Below, piece after piece: positions 16,499 through 25,732 of a stretch of 64,000 nt of DNA. Within the stretch, counting starts at the first letter, position 1; every line of letters begins with the position of its first letter. Below the pieces are notes generated by a model that made no database searches, was not told where the DNA came from, and saw nothing but the letters and a program-made list of their open reading frames with translations. The position numbers and the translations under genes were made by a program. This stretch comes from Arcticibacter pallidicorallinus (GTDB lineage: Bacteria; Bacteroidota; Bacteroidia; Sphingobacteriales; Sphingobacteriaceae). The stretch covers positions 310,001 through 374,000 of the forward strand of contig NZ_PVTH01000002.1 in NCBI RefSeq assembly GCF_003002875.1, written 5' to 3'.

Positions 16499-17239
16499 AT
16501 GAGCAAATCCTACTTTCACACTCTCTTCTTTCTTTCGGTTATCATGCTATCATCATGTTCGACCTACAAAACTATTCCGTATTTCCAGGATCTTGACAAA
16601 ACGAAGATAACTCAGCAAGAGATCAAGAATAACTCTCCGCTTAAGATCCAGTCTGGAGATATCCTCGGAATAGTCGTGGGCAGTTTGAATCCCGATGCCT
16701 GGACCGATGGTAATAAAAATGGTGAAACTGCTTTGGGATATAAAGTTGACGAAGCTGGCAATATTAGTCTTCCGCTTATCGGCTTAGTAAAAGTTGGAAA
16801 CCTTACTACAGCCCAGGCGCGAGAACTGATCGAGTCACGACTGACGAAGTATTTAAAATCACCGGCGGTGAATTTGTCAGTCCTGAACTTTAAAATTTCC
16901 GTTTTAGGAGATGTTAACCGTCCGAACGTTTATCCAATACCAAGTGAACAGGTAACAATTACAGAAGCCCTAAGTCTTGCTGGGGACCTTCAGATCACAG
17001 GTATGCGCCAAAATATTCTTTTGATCCGGGAGCAGGACGGAGTTCGTAAGTACATACCTGTCGATTTAACCAGCGCAGGTCTATTTCAATCGGAATATTA
17101 TTATCTCAGAAATAACGATATCATATACGTTACTCCCGATAAAAATAAAGCCGCTGCGGTGGATCAGTCAGCACGTAATATTGGCTTTGTTCTTTCTGCA
17201 ATTTCAATACTTACCCTTATCGCTACTCAAATTTTATAA
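16499..17239 (+). CDS. Polysaccharide export outer-membrane lipoprotein (Wza/BexD-like)
   Basis: 246 residues. Lipoprotein signal with lipobox LSSC (Cys ~20). Poly_export domain: SPLKIQSGDILGIVVGSLNP, then soluble ligand-binding-type beta-grasp repeats (FKISVLGDVNRPNVYPIPSE). A C-terminal hydrophobic helix (NIGFVLSAISILTLIATQIL) fits the helix that crosses the outer membrane in Wza-type channels. First gene of the EPS export operon; 5 bp before wzc. Forms the exit channel together with the Wzc kinase. Confidence 0.9.
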   Translation: MSKSYFHTLFFLSVIMLSSCSTYKTIPYFQDLDKTKITQQEIKNNSPLKIQSGDILGIVVGSLNPDAWTDGNKNGETALGYKVDEAGNISLPLIGLVKVGNLTTAQARELIESRLTKYLKSPAVNLSVLNFKISVLGDVNRPNVYPIPSEQVTITEALSLAGDLQITGMRQNILLIREQDGVRKYIPVDLTSAGLFQSEYYYLRNNDIIYVTPDKNKAAAVDQSARNIGFVLSAISILTLIATQIL

Positions 17240-17244
17240 GATTT

Positions 17245-19608
17245 ATGAAAACCGAACAAATATATCTGGCTCCCGTAACTGAGGAAGAGGACAAGCGGAG
17301 ATCTACAAAGGACCTACGATCAATATTTGGAAAATATCTCTATCATTGGCCGCTTTTCCTGCTAATAACGGCCCTTTGCGTTGGTCTGGCATTGTGGTAT
17401 GTTGCCTCGCAACCTCCATCTTATAGCATTCGGGCAAAAGTTACTATTAAAGACGATACCAAAGCTGGTGACATGAAGACCGCCCTTCAGGAAATTACAG
17501 TAATCCAATCTCCTAAAGCAATGGAAAGTGAAGTTCAGAAACTTAAAACCCGTGCATTGGTCGGTAGAGTCGTAGAAGAACTTCAACTTTGGTCTACCTA
17601 TTATGTCGAAAGTACATATGGCGAAGAAGAAGTGAATACCACGTCTCCTGTACGTTTTAAATTGTTAAGTCAGAAGCGACCAATTGTCGAACGCGACTTC
17701 AATATTTATATCGAGAGTTTGGACTATTATATACTCACTCAACCCGGCGGAAACGAAATACGAATTCCCTTTAATAGTACTAGTAATAATGCTTTCGGTA
17801 CCTGGAAGCTCGATACAACGGCTCACCTTGTCGATTATGTTGGTAAAAATGTGATTGTAAGACTAAGTAGCCCTGAAGAGGCTACGAACGCCTGGATTGA
17901 AAAATTAAATGTTGCACTCAATAAATCAGCTCCGATAGTTGATATCGATGTAATAGATACAGATCCGGAACGCGGAGTCATGGTAGTAAATCATCTCATA
18001 AAGAGTTACAAGATGCTCGATATCGAAGAAAAGAACAAGGTCACTGAAAGTACTTTGAGTTTTATTGACGATCGTTTGAAAGATGTAACGGGAGAATTGA
18101 CGAGTGTAGAGAAAGATGTAGAGGGCTATAAAAGTAGCCAGGGACTTACCGATATCTCCTCTCAGTCACAAGCATACTTACAAAGCGTTCAGGAAAGCGA
18201 CAGTGAATTGAATAAGGTAAACGTTCAGCTAAACGTAATAGATGGTATCGAAAACTATATCAACTCAGCTGGAAGTAATGGAAACGCACCAGCTACACTG
18301 GGGATTGAGGATCCGGGCTTAAACAATCTAGTCAGTCAGTTGGCAATTCTTAATCTCGAACGCAATAAGTTGTTAGCGACTACACCCGAAGACAATCCGC
18401 TATTTGCTCCTCTCAATAGTCAAATTCAAAGTACTAAAAATGCTATTAAAGGAAACATCGGAGCGATAAAAGCATCGTTACTGGCAACCCGCAAGCAGCT
18501 GCAGGGATTTAGTTTCAAAGCAGAGTCATCAATTAAGAACATTCCAGGTCAGGAGAGGCAGTATTTAAGTATCAAGCGCCAACAAGCCATCAAGGAGAAC
18601 CTCTATGTGTACCTGTTACAAAAACGAGAAGAAATAGGTTTGCAGTATGCATCAACCATAAGTGATATAAACACTATTGAGTCGGCGTATTACGAAGGAC
18701 CGAAGTCTCAAAAAGAAGTTCCCTTGTCGATCGCTATAATGTTTGGCTTTTTGTTACCGGTCGGACTGATAAGCTTTCGGGAGACATGGAAAAACAAGAT
18801 ATACGATACAGAAGAACTCAAGTTGACAGAGGTACCTGTCCTGGCAGAATTGATTCAAGAAGAGGGTGATTCATCCATAGTTGTATTGGATCGGAATACA
18901 TTCGCCCTTGCCGAGCAATTCCGCTCTCTCCGGAGTAACCTGTTTCATGTATATGGAAAGAGGGAAGAGAGTCGGGTAACACTCTTCACCTCTAGTATAT
19001 CGGGCGAGGGAAAGAGCTTTATCTCGAATAATCTTGCTGTGTCGATTGCGGCGTCAGGAAAACGTACTGTGATTCTTGAACTTGACTTAAGAAGACCGCA
19101 GATGGCCAAGTATTTTAAGTTCGATAAAGAGAATCCCGGGATCACGGATTATCTGCGGGGGGACGCAACGATTGACCAGATTATTCAGCCATCTCAAGTC
19201 AGGTCAAATCTTTCTATCATAGCAGCAGGACCTTTTGTCGACGATCCAGCAGAACTTTTGGAATCGGAAAAGTTGGTTGAGTTGATCGCAGTGCTTAGAG
19301 AGCGCTATGATGATATCTTATTAGATACTCCCCCATTGCATCTTGTAACTGATGCAATGATTCTCGGAAGGGTAAGTGACCTGACAGTTTACATGGTACG
19401 TCAGGGTGTTACAAGTAAAGCCGAAGTGCAGTTTATCAAACAGCTCAAGAAAGAAAAGATGATACCTGCAATGCATATGGTATTTAATGGGATACAAAGA
19501 AATCGTACAGGTTATGGTTATAATTACGACTATAGTTATTATAACTACTCAAAATCGAGGTCTCTCAACTCCCGTAAGCTTTTAAAAGATTTAGCCAGCA
19601 GATTTTAA
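17245..19608 (+). CDS. wzc: Polysaccharide co-polymerase/tyrosine autokinase (Wzc-like)
   Basis: 787 residues. Wzz-type periplasmic region between two membrane segments (~WPLFLLITALCVGLALW at 35-51 and PLSIAIMFGFLLPVGLISF near 495) with coiled coils, then a cytoplasmic BY-kinase: Walker A SSISGEGKS with Lys590, Walker A' near LELDLRRP, Walker B ILLDTPP. The C-terminal tail holds a tyrosine cluster at 757-768 (YGYNYDYSYYNY), the autophosphorylation site that controls chain length and export. Dephosphorylation is probably by the PHP phosphatase at 1925-2671. Confidence 0.93.
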   Translation: MKTEQIYLAPVTEEEDKRRSTKDLRSIFGKYLYHWPLFLLITALCVGLALWYVASQPPSYSIRAKVTIKDDTKAGDMKTALQEITVIQSPKAMESEVQKLKTRALVGRVVEELQLWSTYYVESTYGEEEVNTTSPVRFKLLSQKRPIVERDFNIYIESLDYYILTQPGGNEIRIPFNSTSNNAFGTWKLDTTAHLVDYVGKNVIVRLSSPEEATNAWIEKLNVALNKSAPIVDIDVIDTDPERGVMVVNHLIKSYKMLDIEEKNKVTESTLSFIDDRLKDVTGELTSVEKDVEGYKSSQGLTDISSQSQAYLQSVQESDSELNKVNVQLNVIDGIENYINSAGSNGNAPATLGIEDPGLNNLVSQLAILNLERNKLLATTPEDNPLFAPLNSQIQSTKNAIKGNIGAIKASLLATRKQLQGFSFKAESSIKNIPGQERQYLSIKRQQAIKENLYVYLLQKREEIGLQYASTISDINTIESAYYEGPKSQKEVPLSIAIMFGFLLPVGLISFRETWKNKIYDTEELKLTEVPVLAELIQEEGDSSIVVLDRNTFALAEQFRSLRSNLFHVYGKREESRVTLFTSSISGEGKSFISNNLAVSIAASGKRTVILELDLRRPQMAKYFKFDKENPGITDYLRGDATIDQIIQPSQVRSNLSIIAAGPFVDDPAELLESEKLVELIAVLRERYDDILLDTPPLHLVTDAMILGRVSDLTVYMVRQGVTSKAEVQFIKQLKKEKMIPAMHMVFNGIQRNRTGYGYNYDYSYYNYSKSRSLNSRKLLKDLASRF

Positions 19609-19615
19609 TATACAA

Positions 19616-20902
19616 GTGTCGACTCAACAGCTCTATTTAAACGGAAAGACTTCAAGGCTCAAGCACTGGGTTAGAGTAATCTCCCTGGCGGGATCGGCTC
19701 AACTAATTGTTCAGGCTACTAGTTTCGCCTGTGGTATTCTGGTTATAAGAATGCTGTCTACTCAGGAGTATGCTTTGTATACCATCGCTAACGCTGTACT
19801 AGGCACAATGGCTGTTCTGAATGATGGAGGTGTGACAACTGGAGCAATGTCTGAAGGTGCAAAATCCTGGCCAGATAAAGGGAGGTTAGGAAGCGTTCTC
19901 AATACATCGCTTCTACTTCGCAAGAAATTCGCAATTGCTAGTTTAATCGTCGTGCTTCCTATTCTCTTTTATATGTTGAGGAGTCACGATGCAAGTTGGA
20001 TGTTGTGTTGCCTAATTTCCCTATCGCTAATTCCAGCTTTCCTGGCGACAATTTCAGGGTCTTTACTAGAGATTGTACCGAAGCTGAGTCAGGAAATAGC
20101 GCCATTGCAGAAGTTGCAGGTACAGAATAACGTGGGCAGGTTAGCATTGCTGTGTGTTTGTCTTTTTGCTATGCCTTGGGCTTTTATAGCTATTCTGGTG
20201 TCTGGGATCCCACAGATTTGGATGAATTTTAAACTGAGGCTTCTTGCCTCTCGACATGCCGACTTTAGTACTAAAGCCGACAAACAGATAAAAGCCTCCA
20301 TTTTGAAGATTGTCTATCGGATAATGCCGGCTTCAATTTACTATTGTTTGTCTGGTCAAATTACTATTTGGCTTAGTTCAGTATACGGCTCAACATCGGT
20401 AGTAGCTCAACTCGGAGCTCTTGGAAGGATAGCCATGCTATTTAATCTCTTTTCAGTGTTGTTCGGAGCGCTTATAATGCCTCGCTTTGCGAGACTGCCT
20501 TTACAGAGGGATATGCTACTAAGGCGCTTTTTTCAGGTGGTGTTATTGCTCTTCGTACTATGTGTTGTCATTATGGTTGGCGCCTGGGCGTTCTCAGTTC
20601 AGATATTATGGGTGTTAGGCCCCCAGTACGCGAACCTCAATGATGAGGTGATCCTCAGTGTTCTAGCCAGCTGTATTGGGTTGATTGCGGGCAGTGCTTT
20701 TAATCTCTATTCAAACAGAGGTTGGACAATAAATCCCGCTTTGCTAATAACGTTAAGCCTATGCACTATAGGCCTCGGAGTATTACTTATTGATATCTCC
20801 ACAATCAGGGGCATGATAAACCTCCAGCTTTTTATCGTGAGCTCTGAGGCTATTATGCACGGCGGATATTGTGTTTTTAGAATTAAAAAGATTGGGAGCT
20901 AA
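19616..20902 (+). CDS. Wzx-like polysaccharide flippase
   Basis: 428 residues from a GTG start at 19616, 7 bp after wzc. About twelve hydrophobic segments across the length, with an amphipathic start (KHWVRVISLAGSAQLIVQAT) of the MATE/Wzx superfamily. It would flip the lipid-linked repeat unit to the periplasm for the Wzy polymerase. These proteins vary strongly; the call rests on topology and context. A small hairpin overlaps its stop codon. Confidence 0.75.
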   Translation: MSTQQLYLNGKTSRLKHWVRVISLAGSAQLIVQATSFACGILVIRMLSTQEYALYTIANAVLGTMAVLNDGGVTTGAMSEGAKSWPDKGRLGSVLNTSLLLRKKFAIASLIVVLPILFYMLRSHDASWMLCCLISLSLIPAFLATISGSLLEIVPKLSQEIAPLQKLQVQNNVGRLALLCVCLFAMPWAFIAILVSGIPQIWMNFKLRLLASRHADFSTKADKQIKASILKIVYRIMPASIYYCLSGQITIWLSSVYGSTSVVAQLGALGRIAMLFNLFSVLFGALIMPRFARLPLQRDMLLRRFFQVVLLLFVLCVVIMVGAWAFSVQILWVLGPQYANLNDEVILSVLASCIGLIAGSAFNLYSNRGWTINPALLITLSLCTIGLGVLLIDISTIRGMINLQLFIVSSEAIMHGGYCVFRIKKIGS

Positions 20903-20914
20903 GCTTTGCTTAGC
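20898..20914 (+). terminator. Hairpin overlapping the flippase stop codon
   Basis: GCTAAGC (20898-20904) pairs with GCTTAGC (20908-20914), loop TTT; the stop TAA lies in the left arm. No T-run; may be a partial terminator or pause inside the operon. Confidence 0.45.
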
Positions 20915-21233
20915 AGAAGATAAAGTCAACTGACAGGTCGGTTTAATATTCTTGAAGCCGTGGTTGTATGTATGCTAGTGAGCGACTATCCGTACCCTAC
21001 AACTAAAGCCCACAGGATGTTGCTTTAAGCTTTGTCCTGCTTATTGCCTTCATAGGAACTGGAGGACAGCAAGGACGTAAGTCAGAGTTTTAAAATGCAG
21101 AAAAGATACTTCGGAAGCATTGAGCGATGTACTTCCGACATCTTCCCCTGAGTTTTGAGGGCTGACTTGTTGGTTGATTATTAAAATGCCGCATACACGG
21201 TAACTATTTATTAAAATATACACTTACAGCACG
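20903..21233 (+). other. 331-bp gene-free gap inside the EPS operon, structured or decayed
   Basis: Unlike the tight spacing elsewhere in the operon. Shows TCGGAAG (21111-21117) paired with CTTCCGA (21132-21138 by count), and GTCCT..AGGAC arms at ~21036-21075. A short open stretch from ATG 20972 reads MLVSDYPYPTTKAHRMLL then stops; it resembles the start of a GT-B glycosyltransferase. Possibly the ruined 5' part of the next gene, which lacks an N-terminal domain. Confidence 0.45.
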
Positions 21234-21842
21234 ATGAATAAAGACGTTCATAAACGCCGCGTTGGCGCCAATATACTGCCGGCCCATGAATTTGATGGAA
21301 TTAGAAGCGAACGGCAGCAGGGAGACTGGATAATATTCGGACTCGCCCATACACGTCTTTGGACTTTAAAGACCTATATACTCTTTATAAAAACAATGAA
21401 GTCAAGGGGGCTCCTGAAGCGTATTCTGGCAATTGGCCCGGTTAATAACAGTTATTCCAATCAGGAATATCAGTTTGCTAAAGATCACTTGGGCGAAAAT
21501 GTATTGATCCAGCTAGGAGCCCTGCCAGCAGAGCAGGTTTCGGAGGAATTGCTTCGAGCGGAAGTTGCGCTGATTGCGTCTAGTCCGGAAGCTTTGAAAA
21601 AGTCCGGATTGTTTGCGGCTCTGGCCGCACATGCAGTTCCAGTAATTTGTGACGTGCCATCGAACTTGTCAGATCCCCCGGCGAAGGCTCTGTTTAAACC
21701 TGCAGAATTAATGAATAAGCCAGAGATATTAAGATCACCAGAATATGAGAAACGTAAAAAGCAGCTGCATCATTGGTTCTGGAGAACGCGGAACTGGAAG
21801 ATAGTTGAGCTTAATATGAAAAGTTGGCTGAAAGAGGGCTAA
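21234..21842 (+). CDS. Glycosyltransferase-like protein lacking the N-terminal domain
   Basis: 202 residues. Matches the layout of the C-terminal (nucleotide-sugar) half of a GT-B enzyme: a first strand GDWIIFGLAH, ILAIGPVNN, then AEVALIASSPEALKKSGLFA and AAHAVPVICDVPSN, where family members have the E-x7-E region and a PVI strand. The acceptor domain is absent: full enzymes have about 380 residues. The gene follows a 331-bp gap with possible remnants of the missing half. It may be a broken gene or a small separate partner protein. Moderate confidence in the family, low in activity. Confidence 0.5.
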   Translation: MNKDVHKRRVGANILPAHEFDGIRSERQQGDWIIFGLAHTRLWTLKTYILFIKTMKSRGLLKRILAIGPVNNSYSNQEYQFAKDHLGENVLIQLGALPAEQVSEELLRAEVALIASSPEALKKSGLFAALAAHAVPVICDVPSNLSDPPAKALFKPAELMNKPEILRSPEYEKRKKQLHHWFWRTRNWKIVELNMKSWLKEG

Positions 21843-21860
21843 AATAAACCTATCAAGTAG

Positions 21861-23126
21861 ATGAAAATTTTTCTATCACATCCCACAGGTAATCGTAATG
21901 TTAGGGCGGTTCTTGAAACTCTCGACAAGGTCGGAATGCTAGCAGGGTTCAATACAACTGTTGCTGCTACTGCTGATTCTTCCTGGTTGAAATTTCTACC
22001 GAAGAGTCTGAGGCAAGAATGGTTACGCAGGTCCTACCCTGGATTATCTGCAAGAGTTAAGACCAGGCCATTTCTGGAACTTTCCAGGCTGTTATTGCCT
22101 AAGTTTGGTCTTGCTGCTTTCACAAGAAAAGAGTATGGCTTAGCTAGCATTGATGCTGTCTATAGAGATCTTGACCGGAATTTCGCCAGCAGCCTTCCCG
22201 ACATATTACAATCACAAGCTTTTGAAGCGGTATACGCCTATGAGGATGGAGCGTATGAAACGTTCAAGATGGCAAAACACCTGGGGTTGAAATGTATCTA
22301 CGATCTTCCTATTGCGTACTGGGAAACTAGCAGGCGTTTATTGCTCGAGGAGTCTGAGAGACTTCCGGCGTGGTCGGTGACTCTTGGGGGAGGCATTGAA
22401 GATTCGCCTGAGAAGCTGATAAGAAAGACCAAAGAACTGGAACTGGCAGACATCGTTGTTGGCCCGGGAAGCTTTGTGAAAAAATCCCTGCCTGAGTGGT
22501 GTGCCGATAAGAAAATAATCATGTCTCCTTTTGGATCACCCGAGGCGGTGATAAGCCCCTTAAAGGTGAAAAAAAATGCAGATCGGCCCTTGCGTGTGCT
22601 TTTTGTTGGGAGCATGGGGCAGCGAAAAGGACTCGGCGATCTATTTAATGCTATGAAAATGTTTAGTCCGGATGAAGTCGAACTGGTAATTCTCGGGCTC
22701 CCGCTTACTTCAATGGAATTCTATAGGCGGCAATTAGCGGCATTTACATATGAGCCGGCCAGACCGCATCAGCAGGTCCTGGAATTGATGAGATCATGTG
22801 ACGTGTTCTGCCTGCCGTCGATAGTCGAGGGACGGGCATTGGTGATGCAGGAGGCTATGAGTCAGGGGTTGCCGATTATTATTACAGAAAATACGGGCGG
22901 TGCTGACCTTGTGAGGGAAGGTTGTACAGGCTTTCTTGTGCCGATCCGCTCGCCGGAAGCGATAGCAGAGAGGATCAGCTGGTTCCTCGCCAACCGGTCA
23001 GCGATACCATCGATGGGTAATTTAGCGATACAACATGCAGCTAACTACACCTGGGAAAACTACGGTTCAACTATCGTTAAACAGATTAGCGAAAAACAAA
23101 CACCAATGCTTTACAATCATGTATAA
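21861..23126 (+). CDS. Glycosyltransferase family 4
   Basis: 421 residues with both GT-B domains. The N-terminal half begins MKIFLSHPTGNRNVRAVLET; the C-terminal half shows LRVLFVGSMGQRKGLGDLF, and the E-x7-E donor site EGRALVMQE within CDVFCLPSIVEGRALVMQEA, followed by GLPIIITENTGGAD. Retaining transferase acting at the inner membrane on the lipid-linked repeat. Its last 8 bp overlap the polymerase gene. Confidence 0.88.
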   Translation: MKIFLSHPTGNRNVRAVLETLDKVGMLAGFNTTVAATADSSWLKFLPKSLRQEWLRRSYPGLSARVKTRPFLELSRLLLPKFGLAAFTRKEYGLASIDAVYRDLDRNFASSLPDILQSQAFEAVYAYEDGAYETFKMAKHLGLKCIYDLPIAYWETSRRLLLEESERLPAWSVTLGGGIEDSPEKLIRKTKELELADIVVGPGSFVKKSLPEWCADKKIIMSPFGSPEAVISPLKVKKNADRPLRVLFVGSMGQRKGLGDLFNAMKMFSPDEVELVILGLPLTSMEFYRRQLAAFTYEPARPHQQVLELMRSCDVFCLPSIVEGRALVMQEAMSQGLPIIITENTGGADLVREGCTGFLVPIRSPEAIAERISWFLANRSAIPSMGNLAIQHAANYTWENYGSTIVKQISEKQTPMLYNHV

Positions 23127-24489
23127 AACTGCTAATGACCCCCCTAAGGTCCTAAAACAGGCAATATGGGTGTACTTTTTACTTATTTTGTTTGAAGGCG
23201 CATTAAGAAAATGGGTACTTCCACAACTCGCCGACCCACTTTTGGTCGTTCGTGATCCAATAGCCATTTTTCTAATTGGATATTCCTGGTACAAGGGGGT
23301 TTTACCAAACAGCTTGATGATGTATGGTATGATGGCGCTAACTGTTGCAGCTACAGTTGCCGGCCTGACTTTAGGTCACGGAAATTTAACTGTCGCAGTA
23401 TATGGAGCACGAATATTCCTTCTTCATTTCCCCCTCATTTTCGTCATAGGGACAATTTTTAGGCGCGAAGATGTGCTTGAAATCGGGGAGGTAACGCTGT
23501 GGATTACTTTGCCTATGGCTATCTTGATAGTATTCCAGTTCTATAGTCCGCAATCCGCATTCGTGAACTGGGGTGTTGGAGGAAGCGAAGAGGGTGCGGG
23601 ATTTTCGGGAGCGAACGGTTTTATGAGGCCGCCTGCAACTTTCTCATTTACTAATGGTACCGCTCACTTCTTCGGCTTTGCCGGGATCTTTTGTATCTAT
23701 CATTGGTTGAAGACAGAGAAGATTAACAAACTGCTTCTGATAATGGCTTCTGTTGGAGTTTTAATAGCCATTCCTTTTTCCATTAGCAGAACCTTGACAT
23801 TTATGCTGGGTCTTACGGTATTGGCAGCTTTCGTCGCAGTCTGGCAGAATCCCAGATATGTCAAGAAAATGCTGATAACAGGGGCTTCATTGACCCTACT
23901 TGTCCTATTGTTGAGCAAAACCGAATTACTCGGTCCGGCCATTGATGCCTTTCTGGCCAGATTTACTTCAGCTTCAGAGGTTGAGGGGGGGATGCAAGGA
24001 ACATTTATCGATAGGTTTCTTGGTGGTATGTATGACGCGGTGCTAGCGTCTCCAAATGCTCCGTTCTTTGGACAGGGGATTGGAATGGGTACTAATGCCG
24101 GTACCCAGCTGTTAACCGGTGACTCGACCGACTTTTTAATATCTGAAGGTGAATGGGGTAGGTTAATAGGTGAAATGGGGCTCCTCTTCGGCATTACAGC
24201 CATATTGATCCGTACGACATTAGCTGTAAAAATCGGTTTACAAAGTATAAAAAAAGTTTCTAAAGGTGATATTCTCCCTTGGATGTTGTTTACATCGAGC
24301 TTCGTCGGAATAGTACAAGGGCAGTGGGCACAACCGACAAACCTTGGATTTAATGTGCTTATGGCAGGTTTAACCCTGGCCGCTTTGAAACCGCAAAAAA
24401 CGTTGTGGAGAATTTTAAAAAGAGTCGAACTATGCAGTCCGGAGAGTCTCGAGACTCGCTCTAACGAAACCAGCTTGCAAGCTCATTGA
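23119..24489 (+). CDS. Wzy-like O-antigen/EPS polymerase (membrane protein)
   Basis: 456 residues from ATG 23119, which overlaps the preceding stop by 8 bp; a longer reading from 23035 would run deep into the upstream gene. About ten to eleven hydrophobic segments and one large periplasmic loop (~ residues 285-335, LARFTSASEVEGGMQGTFID and following) as in the Wzy_C/O-antigen ligase family. It would polymerise flipped repeat units. Family identity is by topology and position; sequence is variable. Confidence 0.75.
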   Translation: MYKTANDPPKVLKQAIWVYFLLILFEGALRKWVLPQLADPLLVVRDPIAIFLIGYSWYKGVLPNSLMMYGMMALTVAATVAGLTLGHGNLTVAVYGARIFLLHFPLIFVIGTIFRREDVLEIGEVTLWITLPMAILIVFQFYSPQSAFVNWGVGGSEEGAGFSGANGFMRPPATFSFTNGTAHFFGFAGIFCIYHWLKTEKINKLLLIMASVGVLIAIPFSISRTLTFMLGLTVLAAFVAVWQNPRYVKKMLITGASLTLLVLLLSKTELLGPAIDAFLARFTSASEVEGGMQGTFIDRFLGGMYDAVLASPNAPFFGQGIGMGTNAGTQLLTGDSTDFLISEGEWGRLIGEMGLLFGITAILIRTTLAVKIGLQSIKKVSKGDILPWMLFTSSFVGIVQGQWAQPTNLGFNVLMAGLTLAALKPQKTLWRILKRVELCSPESLETRSNETSLQAH

Positions 24490-24520
24490 AACATATTTCC
24501 TAACCTAATCGATTTCAAAC

Positions 24521-25732
24521 ATGAAAGTTTTACATGTAATACCATCACTTGATCCGAGGTTCGGTGGAATGTCACAAGCGGTAAGGACATTAGTCGCCGG
24601 TCTGCAACCGCAGGGGGTTTATAATGAAATAGTTACCCTTGATGAGCCAGCCGCTGCTTACATAAAAGAAAGCGCGATGATAATACACGCGTTAGGTAAG
24701 GGATCCGGACCATGGTGCTACAATAAAGCCTTATACCCCTGGCTCGTTAACAATTTGTCAAGTTATGATAAGGTGATTGTTCATGGTCTATGGCAATATC
24801 CGGGGTTTGCGTTGTTAAAAGCCATCAAAAAAGTGAAAGTTGAATATTATGTGATGCCTCACGGAATGCTTGATCCCTATTTTCAAAGGGCAAAGGGCCG
24901 CCGTTGGAAGGCTCTTCGCAATAGAATATACTGGAGATTGCTTGAAAGACATGTAGTCAATTCTGCCAATGGCTTGATGTTTACTTGCGAAGAAGAGAAG
25001 AGGCTTGCATATGAGCCTTTCGGTCCTTACAAGCCAAAGAGTGAAATGGTGGTAGGATTGGGCGTGGAGGAACCACCTCGAAAGAGCCTCGAGATGATGG
25101 ACCTTTTTTATGCCTGCTACCCTGAGCTTCGTGACAGGACGTATATTCTATTCCTCAGTAGAATACATGAAAAAAAGGGAGTTGATATGCTGGTGGATAG
25201 TTATCGGGAAATGCTAACCCGGTTGAAGGAGACTGATCCGCGAACTGAGATGCCCAGGCTTTTGGTTGCCGGTCCCGGCATCGAAACCCCTTATGGGAGG
25301 CAAATACTCAAGCAGGTGGATAGTTATCCCGGCTTGAAAGAGCGCGTCATATTCCCGGGTATGCTGTCGGGCAACATGAAGTGGGCTGCTTATCACGGTG
25401 CCGAAGCATTTATCCTTCCCAGCCACCAGGAAAATTTTGGAATCGCGGTCGCTGAAGCTCTTGCCTGCAGCAAACCCGTGCTGATCTCAAACCAGGTGAA
25501 TATCTATAAAGAAATTTCCGGGGGGCAGGCTGCAGTGGTTGCAGATGACACTCCTCAAGGTACTTATAAGTTACTGAAACACTGGATTGAAATGTCTGCT
25601 GAAGCGAAAGAGGGCATGGCAGAAAATGCGAGGTGTGTATATGAAAAGCATTTCGCCGTTGAGCCTGCTATGCAGCGAATAGTCAAAGCATTGAAATTAA
25701 AAAATAAAGAACATGGACCTGTTACAGCGTAA
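24521..25732 (+). CDS. Glycosyltransferase family 4
   Basis: 403 residues. N-terminal GT-B domain MKVLHVIPSLDPRFGGMSQA with the glycine-rich loop, HGLWQYPGF and MPHGMLDPYF; C-terminal domain with ILFLSRIHEKKGVDML, and E-x7-E motif ENFGIAVAE in LPSHQENFGIAVAEALAC. Such proteins often act with the WcaF-type acetyltransferase, whose gene overlaps the end of this one by 20 bp. Sugar donor not deducible. Confidence 0.9.
   Translation: MKVLHVIPSLDPRFGGMSQAVRTLVAGLQPQGVYNEIVTLDEPAAAYIKESAMIIHALGKGSGPWCYNKALYPWLVNNLSSYDKVIVHGLWQYPGFALLKAIKKVKVEYYVMPHGMLDPYFQRAKGRRWKALRNRIYWRLLERHVVNSANGLMFTCEEEKRLAYEPFGPYKPKSEMVVGLGVEEPPRKSLEMMDLFYACYPELRDRTYILFLSRIHEKKGVDMLVDSYREMLTRLKETDPRTEMPRLLVAGPGIETPYGRQILKQVDSYPGLKERVIFPGMLSGNMKWAAYHGAEAFILPSHQENFGIAVAEALACSKPVLISNQVNIYKEISGGQAAVVADDTPQGTYKLLKHWIEMSAEAKEGMAENARCVYEKHFAVEPAMQRIVKALKLKNKEHGPVTA

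Noticed and set aside
16337-16519. 60-codon minus-strand open frame in the divergent region
   Set aside because: No start signal; overlaps the Wza-like gene start; Phe/Ile-rich composition only reflects AT-rich DNA.
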